Shown: piece by piece, positions 1-10,753 of the stretch
Layout of the letters: the number at the start of each line of letters is the position of its first letter
Numbering within the stretch: position 1 is the first letter of the stretch
DNA from: Gibbula magus
Taxonomy: Eukaryota > Mollusca > Gastropoda > Trochida > Trochidae
Reading direction: 5' to 3'
Assembly: GCA_936450465.1 (NCBI GenBank)
Contig: OW388291.1
Location: forward strand, 73,562,436 to 73,626,435
Length of the DNA stretch: 64,000 nt
Position numbers and translations under genes: made by a program
Notes under the pieces: generated by a model
Told to the model about the DNA's origin: nothing
The model's input: the letters and a program-made list of their open reading frames with translations, nothing else
Database searches by the model: none

Positions 1-1262
1 CTAACCACTGCGGTTTCCCGCCTTCCGTTTAAATTTAGAGCTAGATCTCGCAATTTCATGCAATAACTGTCGTCTTAAACTTTATATCTCTGCGTTTAAG
101 TAATGGAGAAACCTCAATTTCGAGGACTTACCAGAGATTGTGTATCGTGGAATCGCATCTGCCTCGTTGGCGCAGTAGACTAAAGCTCACGTACCACATG
201 TGTTAGTGGATTCGAGACAAACTTTCTTCAAAACATTTGCTGTTCATATTCTGTCATAAATTTCAATTAGTCAAAGTTAGTTTCTTCAGATCTTTACCGT
301 CATCTTAGCAAATATATCAGGGTTTACAATCATTGTAATTCGTTCTAACAGGGTTTACAACTGTCTGTGTAAACCCTCCTGGAGGGACTTACAATGTTGG
401 GTGATAGGGTTTAGAAAGGTCGTTTCAAGTATCACGTTATGTGGCTAGTAGGTTGATAACGAAATGTAACCAATGCTAACAATATGATACGATCTTGAAA
501 ATGAACAATTATACGGATGTCGGTTGATAAGTATTTACCATTGATATCGTGTATATAATATAAGGATAAGCCATAATACCGAGGATATGGTACGGTTGTG
601 GACCCTGATAGGAAGGAAAAACCCGACCATATCCGAGGTAGAATTGCTTATCTATATTATCAACCGTTTTTAAGTGTAAAACAGGCTTTTTACTTGTTAT
701 CGCGTTAAATTGAGGATCCCTGGCGTTATATTGAGGATCCCTCGGTGATGTCAGCCTGTTAACAGCCGCGCTATATGAGTTTCTTTTGAAGCGTGAAATC
801 TCGTCCGCCTCCTTGGCGCAGTACTAGTCTCAAGCGTTGACTCAGTTACTACAGGTGATAGTGGATACGGGTTCGGGACGCACTTTCTGCAAAACATTTG
901 CTGTACATATTCTGTCGTAAACTTATGAAATTTTAAATTTTCAAAATTAGTCTAAGTTAGTTTCTTCAGATCTTTACTTTCAAGCCGTCATCTTAGCAAC
1001 TACATCAGGATTTACAATCATTGTAATTCGTTCTAACAGGGTTTACAACTGTCTGTGTAAATTAATCCTCCTGGAGGGACTTACAATGCTTAGTCCCTCG
1101 TACCGGGTGACAGGGTTTAGAAAGGTCGTTTCAAGTATCACGCTATGTGGCTAGTAGGTTGATAAAGAATTGTAAGTAATGCTAACCATATGCTACGATC
1201 TTGGAAAGACTGTCTGAAATGAACAATTATGCGGAGGTTTACCATTAATAGTGTGTATATAA
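1..1262. repeat. Direct duplication of a ~430-bp segment with tRNA-like core
   Basis: The segments 141-555 and 793-1262 are diverged direct copies. Shared landmarks include the cgcagta box, the tttacaatcattgtaattcg stretch and the gtggctagtaggttgata stretch. Each copy begins with a tRNA-like pair: an A-box-like ttggcgcagta (167-177 and 813-823) and a B-box-like ggattcgagac or gggttcgggac (208-218 and 869-879). The spacing and the cctcgttggcgcagta start resemble initiator or elongator tRNA-Met, but the cloverleaf cannot be completed, so a tRNA-derived SINE or decayed tRNA is more likely than a working tRNA. A 20-bp tandem repeat containing aattgaggatccct lies between the copies at about 702-745. 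Confidence 0.55.
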
Positions 1263-1740
1263 TCCTGGGGATACTACAGTTCATCGGGATTTATGAAGCA
1301 TAATGTGATGGGCAGTATAGTGGTGTGAGGTCATAGAGGTTTTGTAAATCACATCTTATCATTAGTATCATCAGAGTCAAAAGTGTCAAACATGAAAATT
1401 GGACATATATGGGTCCGAAAAGACGCACTTTAAATTAATGGTGAACTTTAGGTACTGTAAGTTTTAAGAATTTAATTTAGCATTATATAGATTTAAAAAT
1501 GCATCAACTTATCCAATGGTGATATTTCAAGTGTTAATTCTTTTCATCTGTGATAACTTGTTTAAATCGATAGGATGCCAGTCAGGTGACAACTCGATTA
1601 TCATTGATCTACCTGCAAATGCCGTTCCTGTTATGTTAATAGTAATCACGTCACCAGCTCTATTTCATTTGTTAAACCGTCTGTCTTCTTTGATTCAAAT
1701 GCTTTACGTTTTAACTTTAATGATCTCATTTATGGTATAT

Positions 1741-1820
1741 ATAGAGAATCTCACCCAAGTGTCTTCTGATATCAAATATATCAACACGAGTTGATTAAAG
1801 TTACAAATATCCGAGGCTTG

Positions 1821-1822
<2 letters not shown>
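1741..1822 (+). repeat. Solo arm of foldback MITE family A
   Basis: This is an ~82-bp copy of the arm that recurs at 27746-27826 and 33421-33505 (both inverted relative to this one) and at 27667-27716 and 31063-31130 (partial, same orientation). It carries the landmark tcttctgatatcaaatata. Only one arm is present here. It ends abruptly at a 41-base G run, so the partner arm is lost or lies beyond an unreliable homopolymer. Confidence 0.7.
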
Positions 1823-1864
<42 letters not shown>

Positions 1865-2011
1865 AATACTCCTCTACGCAGTGAAAATTATTTTGTTCAC
1901 TTCTATTACGAAGTTATTTGCAATGTATTTCAGGTTGAAAAACACTTTGGAATAGAGAGCCCAAAAAAAAAAAATGTTCCTGAAATTTGTGGGGGGGGGG
2001 GCTCAGTCACG

Positions 2012-2044
<33 letters not shown>
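1823..2044. repeat. Long poly-G and poly-C homopolymer pair
   Basis: There is a run of about 41 G (1823-1863), then a G run of 11 (1991-2001) and about 33 C (2012-2044). The G and C runs are mutually complementary and could fold or form G-quadruplex/i-motif structures. Homopolymers this long are also a classic place for sequencing or assembly error. Confidence 0.8.
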
Positions 2045-4190
2045 ACTAACCCCCCGCCGCCAAGCCCCCCTGTTGCTACGAGCCTGCAAGCTGTTACAAC
2101 TGTTATAGATACATAATGACACTATGTCAATCATGTATTATACAAACAGAACCGCCCTCTCTTTATGTAACAACGCTGTGTCATCTGCATCTGTTTTGGC
2201 GTCGAGCTTCACCCTCGGGGAAATAGCTGATGTTATTTTCGTCACGTCACTGATACAGTCATACTTTCATGATACGTAATATTAATTTATCATTGCAAAA
2301 AGATTTAGATAATCCGCCCATTGGATACAAATATTATCATCCTTCATTTTTTTCTCTAAAGCAGTCGAACCTACGCCAGAATAGCAAGAAAATGCTTTAC
2401 TTTCGGAAACTATCTCAAAGGGGAATACTATTCTCGGATTAATCAGGAAATAAATGGTAGAATCACCGAACATCAGTGATCACACTAGCTGAAAAATGAT
2501 AAGCATTTCCAATCTAATAATTTTGAAAAACAAAAGTTGGTACAAATAATTATTAAAGCGTCACTTTGTAAGTTAATGGTTTTGTTTATACATTTGTTCA
2601 ACATACATGTGACAAATCGGACGGGTTATATATACATGTTTAATTTATAACATGACTAAGTTTCTTAAAACGATTAGAATGTGATGAATTTCACGGATTT
2701 TCCTTTATTACATTCTAAACTTTCGCTTAAGTTAATAATCGCCTGCAAGATTTCATTTTAAGAAACATCCGCTATATGCATGTGATGTCTAAACTCTGGT
2801 CATTAACTTTTATGATATATTCGGATCAGAAAATTTTAAATAATGAAGGGTTTTTAAAAAAAAATGTTTTTGATAAAATATAAAACAATGTGAAGCGAAG
2901 CCATTAATCAACACTGAAAGTGCATAAGTACGGCATAATAAGATATGTTGATTAGCCTTAATGATAAATTATTTGTTACGTTGTGGAAAGTCAATAAATA
3001 CATGTGTTTATTTTTAATAAATTATAAAATTACTGAACAAGCAGGGTTTTGGTCATTTCACAAATATTTAAAAAAAATATGATGGCGTGGATATTTCGAT
3101 ATAACCCTGTCTTTATAGCTTTATATAAATGTTCAAATATCGTTTTCTTCTTACGCAGTTTCGTTTGCAGCTCGCATTAATTGAATATTGAAACTTGTAG
3201 ATGTAACAATAAGTCATCCTTTTGGCTGATAACGCAATTGATAGCCGGGGAGGAAAATAATTCAAAGTGGCAACTATCTTGCACTTTCTGAAATTTTCAA
3301 CAGTTTCAAAGAATTGCCATTGCATTATTGTGTCAATATTTATGGAAATTCTGCAAAGGTGAGAAAATTAAAAGCGAATTTTAAAATTATATATGCAATT
3401 ATAAATTTAACATAATTCCAATATGAGTTTGAGGTTATAATAATATATTAGTCTTAATTGGGTGTGTTGAATTGAATCTAAGTCATCCCCATTTCGTTGA
3501 TATTTATCGTTCGTGTTGATTAGCAAAATATATACCGCTATGCGCCTGGTTGCAGCAGTAATTGTATTTTTTCTAGGGTGCATGATAACAATTTAAATTT
3601 CTTTGGCACAGATTAACATCTCGTGTAAGTACTACATACAGTCCAAGACGTATGGCATGCAACTGTAGAATAACCATGCATCGATTTCGAAAACTGATTA
3701 ATTGCATTCTCTTCCCCACAGAGGTTACTCCCTTCAGATTTCCGATCTTAACCTCTGTTGTTTTACGCTTTTTTTCTTCTTTTTTTTTTACGCTGCAATT
3801 GAATCTAGTTGGGCAATCAGCGACGCCGTTGTAAAGGGCCATTTGACAATGTCATAATGATAACATAAACGTAAGATCATCATTTTCTCGTTTAATGTGT
3901 TTTCCTCGAAATATGCTATTTTATTTTGTGAAAACTATTTAAAAAATTAACATTCCACTCCTTAAATTAAAGTCCTTAAAACTCTTGATGTGTTAAAAAG
4001 GAAGTAGAGTTGTATTTGTTCCAAAATATAACCTTTCTGATCCACATTGGTTGTTCCAAGTAAAACTCTCTTTTGACTCCGCTATCATGCCATGTTATAT
4101 TGGCTATAAAACGGACATTTTCCCTTGATTAGCTATAACCATTTTTTCGCTAAAAGATGCAACGATTATATTATTATTATTATTTTACAG
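2045..4190. other. Non-coding AT-rich stretch, part intron
   Basis: No gene can be supported. Short open frames lack start context and coding-like composition. About 3698-3835 is a repeat shared with 27066-27200 (plus) and 27841-27895 (minus), recognisable by cacaraggttactccctt. The last bases are a good acceptor (T-rich tract then tttacag, ending at 4190), so this is presumably intron of the Kunitz gene that follows. I could not identify its signal-peptide exon. Confidence 0.5.
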
Positions 4191-4286
4191 ATCCATGCGT
4201 TTTAGAACGAAGGGGAGGCCCATGCAGAGCTTCTATTCCGCGATTTTACTTCAACGAAAAGACGAACAAATGCGAGGGGTTTTCAT
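4191..4286 (+). pseudogene. Kunitz-domain exon, N-terminal half, interrupted by a 22.4-kb insertion
   Basis: A phase-1 exon begins after the acceptor at 4190 and encodes the first half of a BPTI/Kunitz domain. It shows Cys1, eight residues, Cys2, fifteen residues, Cys3, then EGF, which is exact Kunitz spacing. The residue after Cys2 (P1 position) is Arg, which in this family predicts inhibition of trypsin-like serine proteases. At the codon where the Tyr-Gly-Gly-Cys4 block should follow, the sequence jumps into an inverted repeat. Reading on gives about 33 foreign residues and a stop at 4385-4387. The missing half, in the correct frame, is at 26733-26810 behind the duplicated heptamer ttttcat. 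The exon is therefore disrupted rather than decayed: every visible cysteine is intact. The signal peptide exon was not found. Confidence 0.85.
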
Positions 4287-4440
4287 CACCCGATCCGAAT
4301 GGAGTTACTCGCTTGAAGCGCTCTTATGTTTGCAGGGGTTACCGCTTCAAGAGGACGTACGGTATACCGTTATACCGTCCGGTATGAGGGGTTACTGTTT
4401 CAAACACTAACACCACTAAACTCCAATTGACCAATCAAAT
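4287..4440 (+). repeat. Left terminal inverted repeat
   Basis: This ~154-bp arm pairs with 26578-26732. It holds three spaced copies of a ggggttac-gcttcaa-like motif (4301-4318, 4335-4351, 4387-4402) and the near-palindrome acggtataccgttataccg. Repeated subterminal motifs of this sort are usual transposase-binding sites in cut-and-paste elements. Confidence 0.85.
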
Positions 4441-5180
4441 CTACCCAAATAGACTCTCTTTTGCGCATGTGCCTCGAATAATTTGTTGGACAACTGAAAG
4501 AAAAAGAACATTCTTTATGGGTCCTTTATAATAAAGTTTAAAATACATGCTTGTGATACTTGTTCGGTTGTTCTAAATTCTAATAATGTTATTTTTTTAG
4601 GTCGATAATGTTTCGAAGATAGGCCTACATGTAGGCTATTTCACGTTGAATGTGTGCAATCAATGTAGGCTATAAATATATGATATAAAAGTATTTCTTT
4701 TTAAAAATCAGAATGAGAATGGACATAATCTCCTCAAAATTACAGTGTCTTTTTAAAACAGGATCGATATATGAGAAACAAGATAAATCGGTTTCGTTAC
4801 GATAGGCCTATATAGTAGGCTATCTGTCCGTGACTCTCTCGATATATATAGATCTATATCAATTAGAGATTGTTTTGAACAATTTTAATAGTTGTCCCAA
4901 GATATGCCTTCGGAGCTCTTAGATTTACGATTTGTGGATAGGCCTACAGCTGCAGGTTATAAATTCCTATATGGAAGAAAAACACATTTTTTTCGTTAAT
5001 ATTATTTATTCCACCTAACCTACCTACATGTCTATATTATAAAATAAAAATGTCAGATTGGCAGAATTAATTATTGTAACATGCTGATAAAATAATGCTA
5101 ATAAAATATTATCAAGGGAGTATTTGACGAGAACTTAGTTCACACAATCTCCTTTCGTTTCCGAAGCATTTGCCATTTTG
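4441..5180. other. Subterminal non-coding stretch of the giant insertion
   Basis: No gene is seen. The motif taggccta recurs at 4620, 4803 and 4939, and once near the right end at 26420. It also occurs elsewhere in the window (about 29367 and 54735), so it may be simple background. Confidence 0.4.
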
Positions 5181-5202
5181 AAACTTCCGGTTTTGCACCA
5201 AG
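5180..5202 (+). promoter_or_regulatory. ETS-type core promoter element
   Basis: aaacttccgg is placed a few bases before the ATG at 5203. cttccgg is the ETS/GABP consensus, frequent near TATA-less transcription starts. No TATA box is seen in the preceding 100 bp. Confidence 0.4.
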
Positions 5203-8200
5203 ATGGGCCCCGCCAAGAATCAATTTTGGATCAAATCAACAGCTTATCTACGTCGCCTCTGCACGATGTATATATGTGAGTTTGGTACTAAACCGCTATT
5301 TTGATAAAACATTTGTATAAGAACGTTTCTGAATGTTAATAAAATAAGTAAACACATTTCTGATCAATATCTAAACACTGACAAAATACTGACAATCTAA
5401 AAAAAAAAATCACATGTTCAAAAGAGGACTCCAGTTTTCCTCATTTCCTTTTACTTGATGTTGAAAAATTAACTATTTAACCCTCTCACATTTCAGCTTG
5501 GACCAACACTGTAAAACTGACCAACTTACCAGAGATTAACTGTTCATTGTGATACCTTTTATCAACTTGGTAAGCTGGTATATAAGTAATATATGGTAAG
5601 TTTTTTAGCTCATCAGACTTGAAAGGCCTGATGGGCTTATGGCCTGGCATGGTGTCCGGCGTCCGTCCGTCCGTTGGTCTGTCCGTTAGTAAACTTTTTG
5701 TATTTTCGACTGCTTCTCCAGAACCAGTGATTCTAGAGAGCTGAATTATTATGTACAGACTCCTTGGCCAATGGGGATTATATAAATTGTAGATTTCGTG
5801 ACTCTGTGACCTCAAATGTAGGTCACAGGGGTCATGACCTAAAATTCTATTTTCATCTTCTTCTCCAGTACAAAAAGGTCTAGAGAGCTGAAATGTTGTG
5901 TACAGACTCCTTGGCCAATGGGGATTCTAAATTTGTGATTTTGTGACCTTTTGACCCCTAGCTAATATGGGTCACAGGGGTCACACCCAAAAAAGTATTT
6001 TCATCTTCTTCTCCAGTACACAAAGCTTTAGTCTGGAAAGCTCAATTGTTGTGTACAGACTCCTTGGCTTATTGGGATTCTAAATTGTAATTTGGTGACT
6101 GTGACCCCAAATGTGTATCACATGGGTCATGACCTAAGAATGTATTTTCAACAACTTCTTTGTATGAAAGGCTCTAGAAAACTGAAATGTTGTGTACAGA
6201 CTCCTTGGCCAATGGGGAATTCTAAATTGTAGATTTGGTGACCCTGTCACCCAAAATGTGGGTCACAGAGGTCATGACCTAAACATTATTCTCATCTTCT
6301 CCAGTACGAAAGGCTCTAGAAAGCTGGAATGTGAACAGACTCCTTGGCCACTGTAGATTGTAGATTTGGTGACCCTGTGACCCCAAATGTGGGTCACAGG
6401 GGTCATCACCTAAAAACCTATTTTCATCTTCTTCTTTTTCTTGTTAACATTGTATTACTTGAGTTTACTTAGATCTTCGACCTTCGATAATAAATCACTG
6501 CAGCCCATGGCTCTACTTTTGTTACAGTGTTGTTACAAATAAGGGCACAAAATAATAATAATTACAGACTACTAAAACAATTACAAAACTCCAAACAATC
6601 AAAACATTGTAAAACAGTTTGCCTTATCACATACCAAATGTCAATTAAAATCAAAATACTCCAAAATACTTTACCCTACAGCTCTGTACTTTACTAATCT
6701 TATTAGTTAAATGGGGTTTCAGGACCAATCTACACTATGTTGAGCATACTTAGCATAATAAGAAAATGTATGGCTATAGATTTATTACCTATTTCTGTTT
6801 TCAGAACCTGATGGCCTATCACACCTAATTTTGACAATTTTGAAAATAGGTGGTTTATTCCTCAATGATTTTCAATTGGATTTTCTTTGTGGAAATATGT
6901 TTGTGATAGGATACAACTTGAAGTTTTTGCATGGAAGAGAGTGAGCGATACAAAATATCCACTATTATTATTATCATTATATTAATATTTATGTTTTATT
7001 ATATCAAAACATTTTCAGTGATTAAATATGAAGTGTTTTTCTCATTTCACATAAAGTAAAAACAAAATGGCGTAAGGGGCTGTAGCACATTTTTTGCTCA
7101 TTGTGTTTTCTCAAATTTGCCATTTATTATTAAAGTTTATACAACATAAATAATGGTGCGTTAATAAGCAAAATTTCTCATTAGACGACCTGATAAGCCG
7201 TATCCATAGAAAACGACCTCCGGTATCTGTATTCAAAGAAAATGGCGAGACGTACATAGCGGCAGTGGTGTGGAACTCTTCAGTGTGAGAGGTAGATTTG
7301 TAGTCCTCATGAGAATTTGAGAGTTCAGAGAGCAAGAAGGTTGACCATTCCATCATTGTACCATATTTAAAACTAAATTCTTGAACAACCAGCGAGGGGG
7401 CATTTTAATGTGAACACGTTCAAATGGCCGCTCGAAGCAAAATGGACTGGCATGGCTTAATTGAACCATGTATATTCGTTTTGGAACTCTTTATATTGAT
7501 TTAGGAGTGTTATTTAGCCATTGCCCATTGGTAACACTTATTTATATTTTTGGAAAGCACTTTATTTCAGTAAGAAAACCGTGCTACAGCGCCTTTAACA
7601 TACACAGGTTTCAGGCTTCTAGAATCATAGGGTTAGGTGAAGCCAAACTCAGATTGTGTCATGTTGGCAATTCAAATTGTGTTAATTTATTGCAAATTGT
7701 CATCACATGTGGTCTTGTAGTAGTATTTATAAGGTACATATTTATTTATAAAGTTCTTTAAAAATTAAGCAATCTTCTTCAAATAAAATCAAATAAAACT
7801 TCGTTAAATTTTATAGCCAGAAACCTATAGGTTCGATTCCAATGTTTCAACAGAAAAATTTGTGAATTTTATTGGTGTTGATACTCTGCTATTTTATAAA
7901 GCATCTTCATCTAGATTTGAGAAATACAAATTTTAGCAAACATTATTTTCAAAACAAGAGAAGCGTGATCATGTCTAGTGCTCATGGTCAAAACAGGTTT
8001 TCATCATGAACATTTCTGTTTATGCATTACCATAATCATTTTGAGTCAAATCAAATTTGAATACCCATATAAAACAAAAGTCCATTTGTATGGCATAGCT
8101 AATAGTACAATAAGTATTAAAGTTATTTATGTTCAATGGGGACAGAGAGAAGGAGAGTTGGGTTTTAATACCGCTTTCAAGAGTATTTCACTTATATCGC

Positions 8201-10753
8201 GGCTGCTGGTATTACGGCAGGGAGACAGAACACTAGGGGATAGATTCTAGTTTAGCTTTCATATAATATGACTGTCTGAAGAGATATGTCACTGTCCCTT
8301 GAAAAGTGAGTGTTTTGATTTCTTTGAGTTCGATTGGAAGTTTGTTCCATAGAACTGCAACATTATAATTGGAAGATCTTTGGCCAAATTGTTTCAGGAA
8401 TATGGAAGAGATGCTGATTTACTGAGCGAAGGACTCTGGACTATTGGTAAACGTCAGTGAGCTTGACCAGGTATGACAGGACTGATCCATTGTAGCATTG
8501 ATATGCTAATACTAATACATTGAACTGAATCCAATTCCAAATCACTTTTATATCACTACATAGCCATTGGGGATCATAAATTATAGATATGGTGGCCCCT
8601 AATAAGATAATAGAGGCCATGCTCTAAAAACCTATTTTTCTTGAGAACTCAAAGATCTAAAAAGCAAAACTTCTGATCTGTTCTTCAATTGAAAAAAAAT
8701 TATATCACAAGGGATCAAACACAGCAGTCTCAGAAAAGTTTCTAGAATGTATATTTTCAATTGTTTCAACAATATCCTCACAAAATTAAGCTGAAACCTA
8801 GTGAAACAAATTTTGCCATGAATTGTAAATACTCCATCATGGCCACTTCTTGTGACACTATTGTAGTTGTCGTCATGTATCATTGTTTCATGACGTCACT
8901 TAAAAGAAATACTTTATTGTCAAAGGGTTGGCTACAAATTTGATCTTGTTCTTTGGGGGGTCCAGGTCAACCGCCGAGCCTGTTCGCGCACAGCACCCCT
9001 CCCCCCTTCCGGATCCGCTACTGAAGTCATTATTAAATTATTAGTAGTGAAGATGAATTTGAAGAGTTTTTGTTGAAAGCATAAAATCTGTTGATGAACA
9101 TCTTTAGTTGTGTGTAATGTGCGTAAAATCTTTACTACAAGAAGGATTATTGAAACTGATTGTTACACCTTTTACAGGTCTGAGGAAAGTTTGAAGAACA
9201 AAAAAGTGGAGCTCAGTTAGAAACTCATTTCAGTTGACTGTCACAGTAAGAGGAAAGCACTGTCAGCTGCAGGAAATGACATCAGCTCTCATCAAAACTA
9301 TGGAGAAGTAGACAGGTAGTAACAGATATGCTAGCACATTTATTGAACTTCTTTGTTTCCGTAGGAAAGCGAGGAGATCAGTTGACTAGAACTCTTTATA
9401 TTTATGGCCAATGTACATGTTTCATGTATGATATAGTTCTTACTCAATTTGGCTTATTTTATCCCTCTCCAAAATTAACTTTATTGTTGATATAGAAGTG
9501 AGTTCTGTCTGTGTAAAGAGTTTCTTATCATACAAGAAATTCATATTTTCCTTTTTGATCAGAACTTGAAAACTGTTTCATGAGATTTCAGTAATCAGTA
9601 AAGTCAACGTGACTTTGCTGTTAAGGAATATATTTTTTCCCTGCAATAAAATTGTTGCTGGGGTATTAAGATGGGGTATGTGCGGTCATCAATCTGTCTG
9701 TAACATGTCTTTACTGGCCCATAACCTTTTAATTAATCATTTTGGCATGAAAATATAATAGCCCTCACAATTTTGAAAATAATTTTGTGAATTCTTTTAG
9801 GCATAAAAAAGGTTCATTTAATAGAAACCTTTACAGGTCCAGGCCAGTAAATAAATCATTAATTGATTCTCTTATTTTGATCAATAATGGTACTAAGAAT
9901 CATTATTTCACAAAGGATTTTTATGATTAACAATTTAAAAATATTTAATTAAAATGGTAGAAAGTTGATAAATTTGTAAGAAAATTGTAGGAAGAACTGT
10001 CCTCATTATAACTTCCAACTTTGGTAATGAGATGCAAAATTAAATCTCCTCCTGAAGGCATCAGCCTACTTGTCTGAATAAAGCAACATAGCGGATACAG
10101 AAAAACATAATGTGTATCATGATGCGATATCAGGAGAATGATTTCAAACCATCCAAAGTATTTTGAGTTACACGGCTCATACATATTCTGGGGTGTTTTT
10201 TTATGGCAACAAGATAGACTTTAACCAAAGACTAGGCCAGGTTTTGTTTCCATATTAGATTTTTGTTATACTGTTCACTGTTATAAAGCAAGAAGTGACA
10301 TATATGTTTTGCTAATAAAAGGCTGCTAATATTTTAATTGTAAAATAAAATGTATGTTTATTCTGAAAAGCTTATTAGAATAATCTGCTTTCACATATTG
10401 TAAAATTTTAATACATTATGAAAATGGATCATAAGCATCTGTTTATCACTTACAGGGTTACTTCTTGTAAAATTTTATTGTTCATAACTATTATTTTTGA
10501 ATGAAATGTATAATTGTATATTTAGTGCTGTCTACTATCTTATTGCAGGATTCCTGTGTCTTTATTGAATGGACAAACCAAGAGATCTCTATGGGACATC
10601 TTACCTCAAGTACCACCTGATGTTTCATATAGCAACTGCCTGCCTAATGCCAAAGTCTTTCACTCTGCCATCCTCTCTTCAACACTCCACCACATCCATC
10701 CCAGTCCTCCTGAGACAAACAGTAGCTTCATATGTAAACCTACCCAGCCATAA
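5203..10753 (+). CDS. Unrecognised three-exon gene carried inside the giant insertion (119 aa)
   Basis: Exons are 5203-5275, 9234-9315 and 10549-10753. The ATG (context caccaagATGG) lies about 20 bp after an ETS-like cttccgg, a common TATA-less promoter element. Exon 1 ends at gtgagt in phase 1. Exon 2 follows tttcag, is open for 26 codons and ends at gtagta in phase 2. Exon 3 follows attgcag and stays open for 67 codons to TAA. The phases join without shift to 360 nt. The product starts MGPAKNQFWIKSTAYLRRLC, is basic at the N-terminus and has no signal peptide or membrane segment. The C-terminal half is Ser/Pro-rich (DILPQVPPD, SPPETNSS). I do not recognise the family. A stronger acceptor at 9177 would put a stop after five codons, so exon 2 may be used variably. 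It could be cargo of the insertion or a chance assembly of open frames. Confidence 0.5.
5600..6440. repeat. Tandem ~150-bp repeat with a dispersed 'ctcatcag...gtccgtccgtcc' head
   Basis: The head (about 5607-5690) has the ctcatcag/ctgatgggct inverted pair and gtccgtccgtcc, a type of dispersed repeat common in molluscan genomes. About five diverged units follow, each with tgtacagactccttggc, a gtcacaggggtcatgacc-like box and tcatcttcttctccagtac. It lies in intron 1 of the 5203 gene. Confidence 0.75.
6441..9170. other. Intronic stretch, no further exon supported
   Basis: AT-rich sequence in the first intron of the 5203 gene. About 8141-8250 (ccgctttcaagagtatttc) is a fragment of the SINE family seen in full at 59448-59741. 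Open frames here look random. Confidence 0.5.

Noticed and set aside
1516..1794. 92-codon open frame with hydrophobic stretches
   Set aside because: Its 3' part is the arm of foldback MITE A; no upstream signals or domain.
3540..3594. Short signal-peptide-like frame starting at 3540 (MRLVAAVIVFFLG)
   Set aside because: Attractive as the missing first exon of the interrupted Kunitz gene, but the only donor (gtgcat) is weak and in phase 2, whereas the Kunitz exon needs phase 1.
4620..4947. Repeated taggccta motifs as element-specific sites
   Set aside because: The motif also occurs well outside the insertion, so enrichment cannot be claimed without counting.
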